Positions 28,170 to 40,595 of a stretch of DNA of 64,000 nucleotides are shown piece by piece. Position 1 is the first letter of the stretch. The number at the start of each line of letters is the position of its first letter. Under the pieces are notes generated by a model that searched no databases, was not told the origin of the DNA, and saw nothing but the letters and a program-made list of their open reading frames with translations. The translations under genes and the position numbers were made by a program. Source of the DNA: Jeotgalibacillus campisalis (GTDB lineage: Bacteria; Bacillota; Bacilli; Bacillales; Jeotgalibacillaceae); assembly GCF_000829515.1 (NCBI RefSeq), contig NZ_JXRR01000014.1, positions 434,001-498,000 on the forward strand, given 5' to 3'.

Positions 28170-30749
28170 ATGAAAACTTATACACCTATGATTCAGCAAT
28201 ATTTAAAGATAAAGGCAGAAGTACCGGATGCCTTTTTATTTTTTCGACTTGGTGACTTTTATGAAATGTTCTTTGATGACGCATTGCGCGCATCAAGAGA
28301 ATTAGAAATTACGTTGACTGCTCGTGATGGAGGGGTTGAAGAAAAAATACCAATGTGCGGCGTCCCGCATCATGCAGCTTCAGGCTATATCGAACAGTTA
28401 ATTCAAAAAGGATTTAAAGTAGCGATTTGTGAGCAGACAGAAGATCCCAAGCAAACCAAAGGGGTCGTCAAAAGAGAAATTGTTCAGATGATTACACCGG
28501 GAACAGTGATGGAATCGAAAAGTTTGCTGGAAAGAGAAAATCATTATCTGGCTGCATTAACAGGATTTCAGGACGGTTCGTTCAGTATTGGTTATCTTGA
28601 TCTTACAACCGGTGAAACGAAAGTTACAATGATTGATTCAGTCAGGGAAGCGATTAATGAACTTATTAATATAAAACCAAGAGAAATTGTTATGGCGTCT
28701 GACGAAGACCCTGCAATTGAAAAAGAATTAAAAGAACGTGACATTCATTCATTTTCCGTTATGGATGATTGTTCGAAAGAAGCATCATTTGAACCAGTAC
28801 TCAAAGAAATAAAACAGGAAAAGCTCATTATCAGCATGTGCAGGCTGCTTCATTATGTTTCAGCAACCCAAAAGCGTTCACTTGATCACTTGCAGAAGGC
28901 TGCTTCGTATCAAATTGATGCTTATTTAAGAATGGATCCTAATTCTAAACGCAACTTGGAGCTTTCAGAGACTATCCGGGGAAATGGAAAAAAAGGGTCA
29001 TTGGTATGGCTGCTCGATGAAACTATGACGGCTATGGGCGCTAGAATGTTACGACGCTGGATCGATCGGCCACTGGTCAAAACGGAAGATATTAATCATC
29101 GATTATCTATTGTTCAAGGGCTGATGGATGCATATTTTGAGAGAGAATCTCTAAGAGACTCTTTAAAAGAAGTATATGACTTAGAACGCCTTGCAGGCAG
29201 AGTTGCATTTGGCAATGTCAGTCCTAGAGACCTTGTACAGCTGAAAAAATCGTTGCAGCAAGTTCCAGTCGTTCAAGAAACTCTTGCTGAAATGAATCAT
29301 AAGGAAAGTATTAAATTAGCTGAGTCGATGGATCCTTGCCCAGAGCTATTGCAGCTTCTGCAATCGTCCATCATAGATCAGCCGCCGCTCACCATTAAAG
29401 ATGGTAATTTTATAAAGGATGGATTTAATTCGGAACTGGATCAATTTAGAGACGCAAGCAGAAACGGAAAAACCTGGATTGCTGAATTAGAGCAGAAAGA
29501 AAGAAAAAAAACAGGTATTCGTTCATTAAAAATCGGTTATAACCGAATTTTTGGATATTATATTGAAATTACTAAAGCAAATCTTGGAAATCTTCAAGAC
29601 GGATTGTATGAACGCAGGCAGACTCTGTCTAATGCTGAACGATTTATTACACCCGAATTAAAAGAAAAAGAAGAATTAATCCTTCAGGCACAGGAGCGCT
29701 CTACAGAGCTTGAGTATTCCTTATTTCAAGAAATCAGAGAGCAAGTTAAAAAAGAGATTCCCAGACTTCAAAAGCTGGCCCTTGTAATAAGTCAGCTTGA
29801 TGTTTTACAATGCTTTGCGACTGTAAGTGAAACCAGACATTATGTGAAACCAACCTTCAACCAGGATAGGAAAATTGAAATAACAGACGGCAGGCATCCC
29901 GTTGTAGAAAAAGTAATGGATGCACAGGAATATGTCCCTAATGACTGTGTAATGCATAAAGACTGCGAAATGCTGTTAATCACTGGACCTAACATGTCAG
30001 GAAAGAGCACCTATATGCGTCAGGTGGCCTTAACTGCCATATTAGGTCAAATAGGCTGTTTCGTTCCGGCAGCCAAAGCAAATCTTCCTGTTTTTGATCG
30101 TATCTTTACAAGGATCGGCGCAGCGGACGATCTGGTTTCAGGACAGAGTACGTTTATGGTAGAGATGCTTGAAGCCCAGCACGCAATTGCAAACGCTACT
30201 CAAGATAGTTTAATTTTATTCGATGAAATAGGCCGCGGAACCTCTACGTATGATGGTATGGCTTTGGCTCAGGCAATCATTGAACATGTTCACGATCATA
30301 TTGGAGCTAAAACTTTGTTTTCCACTCATTATCATGAACTGGTTGAATTATCAGATAAACTCAACAGTCTGGTGAACGTCCATGTCGCTGCTGCAGAACA
30401 AGATGGACATGTTGTCTTTTTGCATAAGATCAAACAGGGGCCTGCAGACAAAAGCTACGGCATTCACGTGGCTCAGCTGGCTAATTTGCCGGATAAGCTA
30501 ATAAATCGTGCGAACGAACTTCTTATAGGTTTTGAAGCCAAACCTAAAACTAAAATGACTACAGCGGTTTATGAGGACGAAGAAATTGGACAGCTGTCGT
30601 TATTTCATAATCCTAAAAATAAAAAACCGAAAAAAACAAACAACATACAGCAGGAAATATTGAATTTAAATGTATTGGAAATGACGCCGCTTGAAGCAAT
30701 GAATGAATTGTACCGTGTGCAAAAGATCGCTAAAAACGAGGCGAAATAA
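28170..30749 (+). CDS. mutS: DNA mismatch repair protein MutS
   Basis: An 859-residue mismatch-recognition ATPase. The N-terminal domain has [15 protein letters not shown], carrying the mismatch-wedge Phe-x-Glu (FYE). The ATPase has Walker [11 protein letters not shown] (about residue 605), Walker [16 protein letters not shown] and the THYHEL motif. The start is placed at 28170 (GGGGAGAG upstream, product [17 protein letters not shown]), which gives the family length; an in-frame ATG at 28071 would run through the promoter. Forms an operon with mutL 30 bases downstream. Confidence 0.97.
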   Translation: MKTYTPMIQQYLKIKAEVPDAFLFFRLGDFYEMFFDDALRASRELEITLTARDGGVEEKIPMCGVPHHAASGYIEQLIQKGFKVAICEQTEDPKQTKGVVKREIVQMITPGTVMESKSLLERENHYLAALTGFQDGSFSIGYLDLTTGETKVTMIDSVREAINELINIKPREIVMASDEDPAIEKELKERDIHSFSVMDDCSKEASFEPVLKEIKQEKLIISMCRLLHYVSATQKRSLDHLQKAASYQIDAYLRMDPNSKRNLELSETIRGNGKKGSLVWLLDETMTAMGARMLRRWIDRPLVKTEDINHRLSIVQGLMDAYFERESLRDSLKEVYDLERLAGRVAFGNVSPRDLVQLKKSLQQVPVVQETLAEMNHKESIKLAESMDPCPELLQLLQSSIIDQPPLTIKDGNFIKDGFNSELDQFRDASRNGKTWIAELEQKERKKTGIRSLKIGYNRIFGYYIEITKANLGNLQDGLYERRQTLSNAERFITPELKEKEELILQAQERSTELEYSLFQEIREQVKKEIPRLQKLALVISQLDVLQCFATVSETRHYVKPTFNQDRKIEITDGRHPVVEKVMDAQEYVPNDCVMHKDCEMLLITGPNMSGKSTYMRQVALTAILGQIGCFVPAAKANLPVFDRIFTRIGAADDLVSGQSTFMVEMLEAQHAIANATQDSLILFDEIGRGTSTYDGMALAQAIIEHVHDHIGAKTLFSTHYHELVELSDKLNSLVNVHVAAAEQDGHVVFLHKIKQGPADKSYGIHVAQLANLPDKLINRANELLIGFEAKPKTKMTTAVYEDEEIGQLSLFHNPKNKKPKKTNNIQQEILNLNVLEMTPLEAMNELYRVQKIAKNEAK

Positions 30750-30779
30750 TAAGCTGATTGAAGAGGAGGGCGAAAGCAT

Positions 30780-32645
30780 ATGGGTGAAATACGTCAGCTG
30801 AACGAAGCACTGGCCAATAAAATAGCAGCTGGAGAAGTAGTGGAACGCCCAGCATCTGTCGTGAAGGAACTCGTTGAAAACGCTGTGGATGCAAAAGCAA
30901 CGATCATTGAATTGGATCTTGAAGAAGCGGGGTTATCGAGCATCCGCATCAGGGATAATGGGGCAGGGATTCAGTCTGATGAAGTACTCCTCGCATTTTC
31001 AAGACATGCAACAAGTAAAATAAAAAATGAGCATGACTTGTTCCGAATCCGAACGCTTGGCTTTCGGGGGGAAGCTCTTCCCAGTATTTCGTCTGTTTCA
31101 AAAATTGAAATTAAAACTTCTACAGGAAGTACAGGCCTGTTCCTGAAAATGCATGGTGGAGAAGTAATCGAACAAAAACCGTCTGCATCGAGGCAGGGCA
31201 CTGACATTCTCGTTTCAGAACTATTTTATAATACCCCTGCAAGATTAAAATACCTTAAAACCGTTCATACAGAACTCGGTAATGTAACAGATATTGTTAA
31301 CCGGATTGCTTTATCTCATCCTGAAATCTCATTTCGTCTGCGGCATAATGGCAAAACATTGCTGCAGACTAATGGAAATGGTGATGTCAGACAAGTCATC
31401 GCAGCCATATACGGTATAAATATTGCAAAAAAAATGCTTTCATTTACGAACGAATCGCTTGATTTTCAAGTGAAGGGATACGCAGCACTTCCGGAAATCA
31501 CACGTGCTTCAAGAAACTATATTTCCATTTTAGTTAACGGACGATTTATTCGTAATTATGCTATTACTCGTGCTATTCAAGCGGGCTATCACACTCTTCT
31601 TCCCATCGGACGTTTTCCAATTGTTTTATTATCAGTTGAAATGGATCCGTTACTCGTGGATGTAAATGTTCATCCTTCAAAACAGGAAGTGAGGTTCAGC
31701 AAAGAAGCGGAACTGGTTCAATTAATCACTGATACGATAACGCAGCTGTTTAAAACCCAATCACTTATCCCAAGTGGAGAAAAAGAAAAACCTGCTAAAA
31801 CGATAAGGCCTTCTGAGCAAATTGCTTTTTCATTTCATGAGCCTGTTCGACATCAGGTGGACAAAGAAAATATACAGTCCCTGCAGAAAGATACTTTTCA
31901 AGATCCCGATATGGTTAGACAAGACAAAATCAGGGAGACTCAGCCAGTCTTATCAAAAGAAGACACGGTTTTTCCCGGCAGTAAGGCAGAAGAATATCTG
32001 GATGAGAAAAAAGTTTCACTCTCCTCTCATGAAGTACATGATGAACAGGAGAGTATCTCTTCTAGAGTGCCTCTTTTAGAGCCTATTGGGCAGATGCATG
32101 GAACTTACATTTTGGCTCAGAATGAGGACGGTTTATATATTATCGATCAGCATGCTGCTCAGGAAAGAATTAAATATGAATATTTTAAAAAGAAAGTCGG
32201 AGATGTGCAATCTGAGCTTCAGGATCTTCTTGTTCCTTTAGTACTGGATTTTTCAACCGATGAACGAATAAAAATTCTAGAAAACAAACAAGATCTGGAA
32301 GATGTAGGTGTTTTTTTAGAGGAATTCGGCGGAAATGGATTTATTGTTAGAGGTTATCCAACCTGGTTTCCGCACGGAGAAGAAAAAAATATAATTGAAG
32401 AAATGATTGGCGAGCTTTTGCAAATGAAAAAAGTGGACGTCGGTAAACTCAGAGAAGAAGCGGCTATTTTAATGAGCTGCAAAGGATCTATTAAAGCGAA
32501 CCATTATCTTAGACGGGAAGATATGCAGCAATTATTAACGGATTTAAGAAAAACGGAGGATCCTTTTACTTGCCCTCATGGAAGACCGATTATTATTCAT
32601 TACTCAACGTACGAAATGGAAAAGATGTTTAAGAGAGTGATGTAG
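30780..32645 (+). CDS. mutL: DNA mismatch repair endonuclease MutL
   Basis: A 621-residue GHKL ATPase. The N-terminal motifs [26 protein letters not shown] and GFRGEAL are intact. The C-terminal domain carries the endonuclease metal motif [12 protein letters not shown] together with SCKGSIKA and CPHGRP, so this is a nicking-type MutL as expected for bacteria lacking MutH. The variable linker runs from about residue 330 to 430. RBS GAGGAGGG precedes the ATG. Confidence 0.96.
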   Translation: MGEIRQLNEALANKIAAGEVVERPASVVKELVENAVDAKATIIELDLEEAGLSSIRIRDNGAGIQSDEVLLAFSRHATSKIKNEHDLFRIRTLGFRGEALPSISSVSKIEIKTSTGSTGLFLKMHGGEVIEQKPSASRQGTDILVSELFYNTPARLKYLKTVHTELGNVTDIVNRIALSHPEISFRLRHNGKTLLQTNGNGDVRQVIAAIYGINIAKKMLSFTNESLDFQVKGYAALPEITRASRNYISILVNGRFIRNYAITRAIQAGYHTLLPIGRFPIVLLSVEMDPLLVDVNVHPSKQEVRFSKEAELVQLITDTITQLFKTQSLIPSGEKEKPAKTIRPSEQIAFSFHEPVRHQVDKENIQSLQKDTFQDPDMVRQDKIRETQPVLSKEDTVFPGSKAEEYLDEKKVSLSSHEVHDEQESISSRVPLLEPIGQMHGTYILAQNEDGLYIIDQHAAQERIKYEYFKKKVGDVQSELQDLLVPLVLDFSTDERIKILENKQDLEDVGVFLEEFGGNGFIVRGYPTWFPHGEEKNIIEEMIGELLQMKKVDVGKLREEAAILMSCKGSIKANHYLRREDMQQLLTDLRKTEDPFTCPHGRPIIIHYSTYEMEKMFKRVM

Positions 32646-32759
32646 CTGGCATAAAATTATTTATAAGATGGTTTTAGGGTCAGCATCTGTATTCAGTTGA
32701 CATGTACGTTCATTTATCTGCTCTGATAAAGGGAGCCTGGAACAACTGTGTCTTAAGGC

Positions 32760-32900
32760 TCTTTGACCTGTTCACTTCCCTTCAGGCGGAGGCAGAGACG
32801 GTTGCTTGAGCCTTTTTTGGCTTTCCCTGTAAAGTCTTAAGCAACCGGAAAATCCTGCTGGAGTCGAAACCTTCCGCTCCGTTACCTCTTACTGACGTTT
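32760..32900. repeat. Degenerate Bacillaceae-type intergenic palindromic repeat
   Basis: GGTTGCTT (32800-32807) pairs with AAGCAACC (32839-32846). A second dyad CGGAA/TTCCG follows, and the stretch ends with GCTGGAGTCGAAACC and TTCCGCTCC. The ending resembles the GCAGGAGTCGCC...CCGCTCC ends of palindromic intergenic repeats I recall from other Bacillaceae genomes. It is clearly more GC-rich than its flanks. The family assignment is from memory and not verified. The rest of 32646-32967 shows nothing else. Confidence 0.4.
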
Positions 32901-32967
32901 AAAAAGACTCAATTTGACTATCTTTTGTAGTTTTGTGACAGTCTCTTTTTATAAAAGGAAGTATGAC

Positions 32968-33033
32968 ATGCTTATCATGATCATAAAATGGGTAATTAAT
33001 AAACTAATTGGCATAAACCTGAGGGGGCAGTAA
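32968..33033 (+). CDS. Possible 21-residue leader peptide
   Basis: ATG at 32968 after AAAGGAAG (six-base spacing). The product MLIMIIKWVINKLIGINLRG plus Gln is hydrophobic. Its TAA directly abuts the ATG of the 72-residue membrane protein, so it could couple translation to that gene. May be chance. Confidence 0.25.
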   Translation: MLIMIIKWVINKLIGINLRGQ

Positions 33034-33252
33034 ATGTTCTTCACAATAGTGGTAACCAGGAAATTAACTGTACTATTCAGTTTTTTGGCCTTTGCTTCAA
33101 CCACTTTATACTATGCCAGCTTTGTTCAAGTGAATTTTTTCACTTCAACACTTTTGTGTATATCGATTCTTTCACTTTTTGCGTTAATTATTCTGGGAAT
33201 TTCCCTAATCTTTTACTCCGTTAAAAAGGATCGGGAAGATGAATTCCTTTAA
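33034..33252 (+). CDS. Small two-helix membrane protein, unknown function
   Basis: A 72-residue protein with two hydrophobic helices (about 8-28 and 37-61) and a charged C-terminal tail KKDREDEFL. RBS GAGGGGG precedes the ATG. I do not recognise it. It lies alone between mutL and glpP, with 151 bases of featureless sequence following. Confidence 0.6.
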   Translation: MFFTIVVTRKLTVLFSFLAFASTTLYYASFVQVNFFTSTLLCISILSLFALIILGISLIFYSVKKDREDEFL

Positions 33253-33403
33253 AAAAATTAGCGTCTTAACTGAATAAGTATGCTTTTTTATGTGAAAATT
33301 CATTACACTTTAAGGGGTAATGCAGCAATGTGGAAGATTGCTGGGTAATCACTTTGCGCTCTGACTTTTTAAAAAATAGATGAACTTTTAAGGGGGTCCG
33401 CCT

Positions 33404-33961
33404 ATGTCGTTTGAAGGACAGCAACTATTACCGGCAATTCGGTCTATGAAGGACTTTGATAAAATGCTTAAGTACTCTTTTCGCTATGGTGTTTTTTTAG
33501 ATTTACATATCAACATGCTTAAGAGTGTTTTTGATTATTCACGTTCAGAAGGAAAAGAAATGTTTTTACATATGGACTTAATTCAAGGCTTATCCAATGA
33601 TGAGCATGCTTGTGAATTTATTTGTCAGACAATCAAACCCTATGGAATAATATCAACAAAAAGCAATGTTATTAAAAAAGCAAGACAGCTCAATGTAAAG
33701 GCAATTCAGCGAACATTTGTGATTGATTCCAATGCCCTGCAACGAAGCGTCCAGTTAATCCAGAAAACAGACCCGGATTATATTGAACTCCTGCCTGGGG
33801 TTGTTCCTAAGGTAATTGATAGAATTAGAGAGAAAACTGGTAAACCAATCATTGCAGGCGGATTAATAGATACACCTAAGGAAGTGGAAGATGCCATTTC
33901 TTCCGGTGCATGTGCCATTACGACTTCTTCTCATTCACTGTGGAACCATTTTTCTGATTGA
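33404..33961 (+). CDS. glpP: Glycerol uptake operon antiterminator GlpP
   Basis: A 185-residue RNA-binding regulator with a TIM-barrel-like fold, recognised by LLPAIRSMKDFDKML, VFLDLHINML, IQGLSNDEHACEF, PDYIELLPGVVPKVI and KPIIAGGLID. In B. subtilis GlpP plus glycerol-3-phosphate binds the leader RNAs of glpFK and glpD and prevents early termination. Both leaders here carry terminators (34036 and 36510). RBS AAGGGGG precedes the ATG. It lies upstream of glpF as in B. subtilis. Confidence 0.95.
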   Translation: MSFEGQQLLPAIRSMKDFDKMLKYSFRYGVFLDLHINMLKSVFDYSRSEGKEMFLHMDLIQGLSNDEHACEFICQTIKPYGIISTKSNVIKKARQLNVKAIQRTFVIDSNALQRSVQLIQKTDPDYIELLPGVVPKVIDRIREKTGKPIIAGGLIDTPKEVEDAISSGACAITTSSHSLWNHFSD

Positions 33962-33976
33962 ATAGTAGAAAAGCGG

Positions 33977-34005
33977 TTGACAGCGTTTTCAAAACTTGTT
34001 AAGCT
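33977..34005 (+). promoter_or_regulatory. glpFK promoter with cre over the -35
   Basis: TTGACA (33977-33982), 17 bases, TAAGCT (34000-34005). The cre TGACAGCGTTTTCA (33978-33991) overlaps the -35, the arrangement described for B. subtilis glpFK, so CcpA should repress it. Confidence 0.75.
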
Positions 34006-34035
34006 TTATTCAAGTTAATGATTCGTGAAGAGATG

Positions 34036-34098
34036 AAGAGACTCACATGTACTTTTACACCTGCAAAGGAAAAAGTCCGTGAGTCTCTTTATTTTTTT
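34036..34098 (+). terminator. glpFK leader terminator (GlpP target region)
   Basis: AAGAGACTCAC (34036-34046) pairs with GTGAGTCTCTT (34079-34089), with an inner ACTTTT/AAAAGT stem and eight T. It lies between promoter and glpF, so transcription needs antitermination. Confidence 0.88.
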
Positions 34099-34131
34099 TA
34101 CCGGGTTAACTATATGATTGGAGGCGTTTTT

Positions 34132-36460
<2,329 letters not shown>

Positions 36461-36470
36461 AAACAGGGTA

Positions 36471-36479
36471 TGGTATAGT
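36471..36479 (+). promoter_or_regulatory. Extended -10 promoter of glpD
   Basis: TGG-TATAGT just after glpK, about 30 bases before the leader terminator; no clear -35. Confidence 0.5.
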
Positions 36480-36509
36480 GTAAACAAGTTAATAAATGGG
36501 TAGAGATGT

Positions 36510-36571
36510 AGAGAGGCCTGAATTCATTATGAATACTAATGTTCATAATGATATTCGGTCTCTCTTTTTTC
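36510..36571 (+). terminator. glpD leader terminator (GlpP target region)
   Basis: A long interrupted hairpin (GAGAG...CTCTC outer, GAAT/ATTC middle, CATTATGAA/TTCATAATG inner) followed by T6, upstream of glpD. It would also end glpFK transcripts. Confidence 0.88.
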
Positions 36572-36622
36572 TATTTAAAGAGACTTTAATTTGGTTAACA
36601 GGACGTTTAAGGAGGATTTAGA

Positions 36623-38302
36623 ATGACAACATTTTCAAGTGTGAATAGAGAAGAACAACTGAGAAAAATGGGCAATGAAATTTATGATGTAGTAGTAATC
36701 GGTGGAGGTATAACAGGTGCCGGAATTGCATTGGATGCTGCCTCAAGGGGAATGAAAGTGGCAGTAATTGAAATGCAGGATTTTGCTGGAGGGACATCTA
36801 GCAGGTCTACTAAGCTTGTACATGGCGGCCTTCGTTATTTAAAGCAGTTTGAAGTTAAAATTGTAGCCGAGGTTGGCAAAGAGCGTGAGATTGTTTATGA
36901 AAACGCGGCTCACGTTACAACACCTGAATGGATGCTTCTGCCTATTCACAAAGGGGGGACCTTTGGGAAATTGAGCACATCAGTAGGGCTTCGTGTATAT
37001 GACTATTTAGCTGGCGTAAAAAAACAGGAGCGCAGAAAAATGCTGAGCGCTCAAGAGACTACCCAAAAAGAGCCTCTAATAAAAAAAGAGGGTCTAAAAG
37101 GCGGAGGATATTACGTAGAATATCGTACGGACGACGCTAGACTTACTCTTGAAATCATAAAAAAGGCTGCTGAATACGGAGTCGATTTTATTAATTACGT
37201 AAAAGCAGATCGATTTACTTACGATAACAAGAAAGTGTCAGGCATAGAGGCTATTGATCAGCTAAGCGGGAAAACGTTGATGCTAAATGGGAAAAAAGTG
37301 GTGAATGCAGCTGGACCTTGGGTTGATGATGTGCGGGATAAAGATTATTCCAAAAATGCAAAACAGTTAAAATTGACTAAAGGTGTTCATCTTGTTCTTG
37401 ATCAATCCGTTTTCCCATTAAAGCAAGCGATCTATTTTGATACACAAGATGGCAGAATGATGTTTGCAATTCCTCGTAATGGCAAAGCTTATGTTGGAAC
37501 AACGGACACATTTTATGATAACTCCAAAGATACAGCTAATCCTAAGATGACAGTGGAAGACCGCTCATACATTTTGGACGCTATTCACTACATGTTTCCA
37601 GAGGTAAGTGTATCTGCTGATGATGTGGAAAGCAGCTGGGCAGGGGTTCGTCCTTTAATTTATGTAGAAGGCAAAGATCCATCCGAGATCTCCAGAAAAG
37701 ATGAGGTTTGGGAGCATGACAGCGGTTTGATTTCGATTGCAGGCGGAAAATTAACTGGTTATAGAAAAATGTCCGAACATGTCGTTGATCTTGTTTCAAA
37801 AAGACTTAAAAAAGAAACCGGACAAAATTTCGGCAAGTGTATAACAGAACATCTTCCTCTATCAGGAGCTGATTTTGGCGGTTCAAAAAACTACACTTCT
37901 TTCGTGGAACAAAAGGCAGAAGAAGCTGTGCAATATGGATTAACCAGAGAAGAAGGAAAACAGCTGGCTGCTTTTTATGGCACAAATACTGATAAATTAT
38001 TTTCTTTCGCTCACGCTGCAAGCGGAGTGAATTTTGAAGCTCCTATGACGCCGGCTGTATATGCCGAAGTTGTTTATGCAATTCAGGAGGAGATGGCTGT
38101 TAAGCCTGTTGATTTCTTTATTAGAAGAACGGGCAGGTTGTATTTTGACATTGATTGGGTAAGAATGTATCAAGAGCCAGTCATGCAGCTTATGAAAAAT
38201 TTATTAAAATGGGATGACGAAACGTATCGTGCTTATCAAGCAGAGCTAGAGAATGATATACATGATGCAATCATACCGTTTAATCTTTCTGCAAAATCCT
38301 AA
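36623..38302 (+). CDS. glpD: Aerobic glycerol-3-phosphate dehydrogenase
   Basis: A 559-residue membrane-associated flavoprotein oxidising glycerol-3-phosphate to dihydroxyacetone phosphate and passing electrons to quinone. The dinucleotide-binding motif [20 protein letters not shown] (about 22-41), the [21 protein letters not shown]/substrate motif and the C-terminal GlpD domain are present. RBS AAGGAGG precedes the ATG. Expression should depend on GlpP acting at the leader terminator. Confidence 0.96.
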   Translation: MTTFSSVNREEQLRKMGNEIYDVVVIGGGITGAGIALDAASRGMKVAVIEMQDFAGGTSSRSTKLVHGGLRYLKQFEVKIVAEVGKEREIVYENAAHVTTPEWMLLPIHKGGTFGKLSTSVGLRVYDYLAGVKKQERRKMLSAQETTQKEPLIKKEGLKGGGYYVEYRTDDARLTLEIIKKAAEYGVDFINYVKADRFTYDNKKVSGIEAIDQLSGKTLMLNGKKVVNAAGPWVDDVRDKDYSKNAKQLKLTKGVHLVLDQSVFPLKQAIYFDTQDGRMMFAIPRNGKAYVGTTDTFYDNSKDTANPKMTVEDRSYILDAIHYMFPEVSVSADDVESSWAGVRPLIYVEGKDPSEISRKDEVWEHDSGLISIAGGKLTGYRKMSEHVVDLVSKRLKKETGQNFGKCITEHLPLSGADFGGSKNYTSFVEQKAEEAVQYGLTREEGKQLAAFYGTNTDKLFSFAHAASGVNFEAPMTPAVYAEVVYAIQEEMAVKPVDFFIRRTGRLYFDIDWVRMYQEPVMQLMKNLLKWDDETYRAYQAELENDIHDAIIPFNLSAKS

Positions 38303-38318
38303 ACGGGGGTGCTTTTGG

Positions 38319-39239
38319 TTGGAAGGGTCTTACTTTAGAACGTCAGATGGTATAGAGGTTTATTTAAAAAAATGGCTGTCTGAATCGGATCAGATTAAGG
38401 GAGTTGTTCAACTGGTTCATGGAATGGTTGAACATATTTCCAGATACGAGGAATTTGCCCGATACTTAAATGGAAATGGTTATCACGTAATAGGTCATGA
38501 CCAAAGAGGCCATGGTAAAACTGCGGCCCGCAATGGACAGTTGGGTTATCTTGGCGACGGCGACGGCTTTTTAAGACTTGTCCATGACGTGAAAGATGTA
38601 AATGGATGGATACGCCAGGAGTTTTCGCTTCCCATTTATTTAATCGGGCACAGCATGGGATCATTTGTAGTAAGAAGAAGCATTCAGGTCTTTCCAGCCT
38701 TAAGCAAGGGTGTTGTTTTAATTGGAACTGCAGGACCTAGCGGGTTAATGGGCGAAGTGGGTAAAACGATAGCGAGCACTGCTTCTTTTCTCACTTCCCC
38801 GACTTCTCCCGGGAACATCTTAACTAAGTTAACATTCGGTTCATACAATAATCGATTCAGCCCTTGCAAAACAGACCTTGATTGGCTAAGCCGGGATCAT
38901 ACTGAAGTTGAACGGTATGAAGAAGATCCACTATGCGGATTTACGTGTTCTCATAAATTTTATGTAGATTTATTTAAAGGGCTAACTCTTATTCATCGAA
39001 AAAGTGAGCTTAAAAAAATGTCTCCTTATGTTCCCGTCTTCTTAATCAGCGGTGCGGTGGATCCTGTTGGAAACGATGGGAAAGGAGTTTTTGCAGTTGC
39101 CAGGCAGCTTCAAAAAGCAGGTGTTGAAGATGTTGAGGTAAAGTTGTACGATGAAGGCAGGCATGAGTTGTTAAAAGAAACGAATCGTCAGGTTGTTTTT
39201 AATGATATTTTGACTAAATTAAAGAGCTGGAAAGACTAA
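38319..39239 (+). CDS. Alpha/beta hydrolase, monoacylglycerol lipase-like
   Basis: A 306-residue serine hydrolase of the lysophospholipase/monoglyceride-lipase group. Seen are the oxyanion-hole LVHGMVEHISRYEEFA, nucleophile elbow GHSMGS, and a C-terminal SGAVDPVG Asp and GRHELL His completing the triad. The TTG at 38319 is chosen (GGGGG about nine bases upstream; product begins EGSYFRTSDGIEVYLKKW after Met). It starts 17 bases after glpD. Releasing glycerol or fatty acid from monoacylglycerols next to the glycerol genes is plausible but inferred. Confidence 0.82.
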   Translation: MEGSYFRTSDGIEVYLKKWLSESDQIKGVVQLVHGMVEHISRYEEFARYLNGNGYHVIGHDQRGHGKTAARNGQLGYLGDGDGFLRLVHDVKDVNGWIRQEFSLPIYLIGHSMGSFVVRRSIQVFPALSKGVVLIGTAGPSGLMGEVGKTIASTASFLTSPTSPGNILTKLTFGSYNNRFSPCKTDLDWLSRDHTEVERYEEDPLCGFTCSHKFYVDLFKGLTLIHRKSELKKMSPYVPVFLISGAVDPVGNDGKGVFAVARQLQKAGVEDVEVKLYDEGRHELLKETNRQVVFNDILTKLKSWKD

Positions 39240-39287
39240 GTGAATCCTTAGCTTAACTAGCTTATACGAGTGAAAGATGGTTATGAA

Positions 39288-40217
39288 ATGGATACTAAGA
39301 ATACTAAAGTAATTGCAATTGTTGGTCCGACAGCAGTTGGGAAAACAGATCTAAGTCTATCAACGGCTAAGCGGCTCAATGGAGAAATCATTAATGGTGA
39401 TTCCATGCAAATCTATAAAAAATTATCGATCGGCACAGCAAAAATAAAAAAAGAAGAAATGCAGGATATTCCGCACCATTTACTGGATTTTAAAAATCCC
39501 GATGAATCTTTTTCAGCTGCTGAATTCCAGCAGCTAGTAAGAGATAAAATAAAAGAGATCTCTTCTCGGGGGAAACAGCCCATCATCGTCGGCGGGACAG
39601 GGCTGTATATCCAATCCGTTTTATTTGATTATCAATTTTCCAGCGAGGGGAAAAATAATGAGATAAGGAAAAATCTCGAGAACAAGGCAGCTGAACATGG
39701 GATTTTATCTTTATACAATGAATTAAGTATGCTTGACCCTGCCACGTCTCATGTAATACACCCGAATAATGAACGCAGAGTGATCAGAGCGCTGGAAGTT
39801 TATTATACGACCGGTAAAACACCAGCCGAATGGAAAGAAAATCAAAAGGTTGAACCTCTGTATGATCATACAATTATCGGTTTAACGATGGAGAGAAGCC
39901 TTTTATATGAGCGGATCAACGCCCGTGTAGACAACATGGTTGCTGAAGGCCTCATTGAAGAAGTAAAAGAACTCTACGAAGCAGGTCTTCGTAATGTTCA
40001 ATCAGTGCAAGCGATAGGATATAAAGAACTGTATAAATATTTTGACGATGAAATCAGTTTACATCAGGCTGTAGAGCTTCTAAAGCAAAATTCGAGAAGA
40101 TATGCAAAAAGGCAACTGACATGGTTTCGCAATAAAATGGAGATCGATTGGTTCGATGTCACTGAACACCCGGTTGAAAAAAAAGAGAAGATTCTGAGGT
40201 TTTTAGCAGGAGAATAG
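39288..40217 (+). CDS. miaA: tRNA dimethylallyltransferase MiaA
   Basis: A 309-residue enzyme that adds the dimethylallyl group to A37 of tRNAs, the step before MiaB. Walker A-like GPTAVGKTDLS, NGDSMQIYKKLSIGTAK, PHHLLDF and VGGTGLYIQS are intact. I chose the ATG at 39288; a GTG at 39270 is possible, and neither has a strong RBS. It is followed 49 bases later by hfq, the usual arrangement. Confidence 0.94.
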   Translation: MDTKNTKVIAIVGPTAVGKTDLSLSTAKRLNGEIINGDSMQIYKKLSIGTAKIKKEEMQDIPHHLLDFKNPDESFSAAEFQQLVRDKIKEISSRGKQPIIVGGTGLYIQSVLFDYQFSSEGKNNEIRKNLENKAAEHGILSLYNELSMLDPATSHVIHPNNERRVIRALEVYYTTGKTPAEWKENQKVEPLYDHTIIGLTMERSLLYERINARVDNMVAEGLIEEVKELYEAGLRNVQSVQAIGYKELYKYFDDEISLHQAVELLKQNSRRYAKRQLTWFRNKMEIDWFDVTEHPVEKKEKILRFLAGE

Positions 40218-40266
40218 GCGTACATAGAGAATACTAGATACTAAAGACCAGCGGAGGAGGCTTACG

Positions 40267-40503
40267 ATGAAACAGGCCATAAATATTCAAGATCAAATTC
40301 TCAATCAGCTTCGTAAAGACGCTGCTTTTGTAACAGTATTTCTTTTAAACGGCTTTCAAATTCGTGGACAGGTAAAGGCATTTGATAATTTTACGGTTTT
40401 GCTAGAATCTGATGGAAAACAGCAGCTCGTTTATAAACATGCGATTTCCACATTTGTTCCTTCTAAATCAGTGAAAATTCAAACAGCGGAAGCGGAAAAA
40501 TAA
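40267..40503 (+). CDS. hfq: RNA chaperone Hfq
   Basis: A 78-residue Sm-like hexameric RNA chaperone. Sm1 motif [20 protein letters not shown] and Sm2 motif [12 protein letters not shown] are clear. The length is similar to Bacillus Hfq, without the long proteobacterial tail. GGAGGAGG precedes the ATG. Confidence 0.97.
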   Translation: MKQAINIQDQILNQLRKDAAFVTVFLLNGFQIRGQVKAFDNFTVLLESDGKQQLVYKHAISTFVPSKSVKIQTAEAEK

Positions 40504-40528
40504 GTGTTCCATTAGGAGCACTTTTTTC
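40502..40528 (+). terminator. hfq terminator
   Basis: AAGTGTTCC/GGAGCACTT (one G-U) with a four-base loop, then T-rich. Confidence 0.85.
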
Positions 40529-40595
40529 TTTGCTCTTTTTTAACATGTTGATACATATAGTGTAGAAGATTGGGTTAAAGAGTGGGGTGAACAGC

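Noticed and set aside
34018-34131. N-terminal extension of GlpF from the ATG at 34018
   Set aside because: It would translate straight through the glpFK leader terminator; the ATG at 34132 has a proper RBS and gives the family N-terminus.
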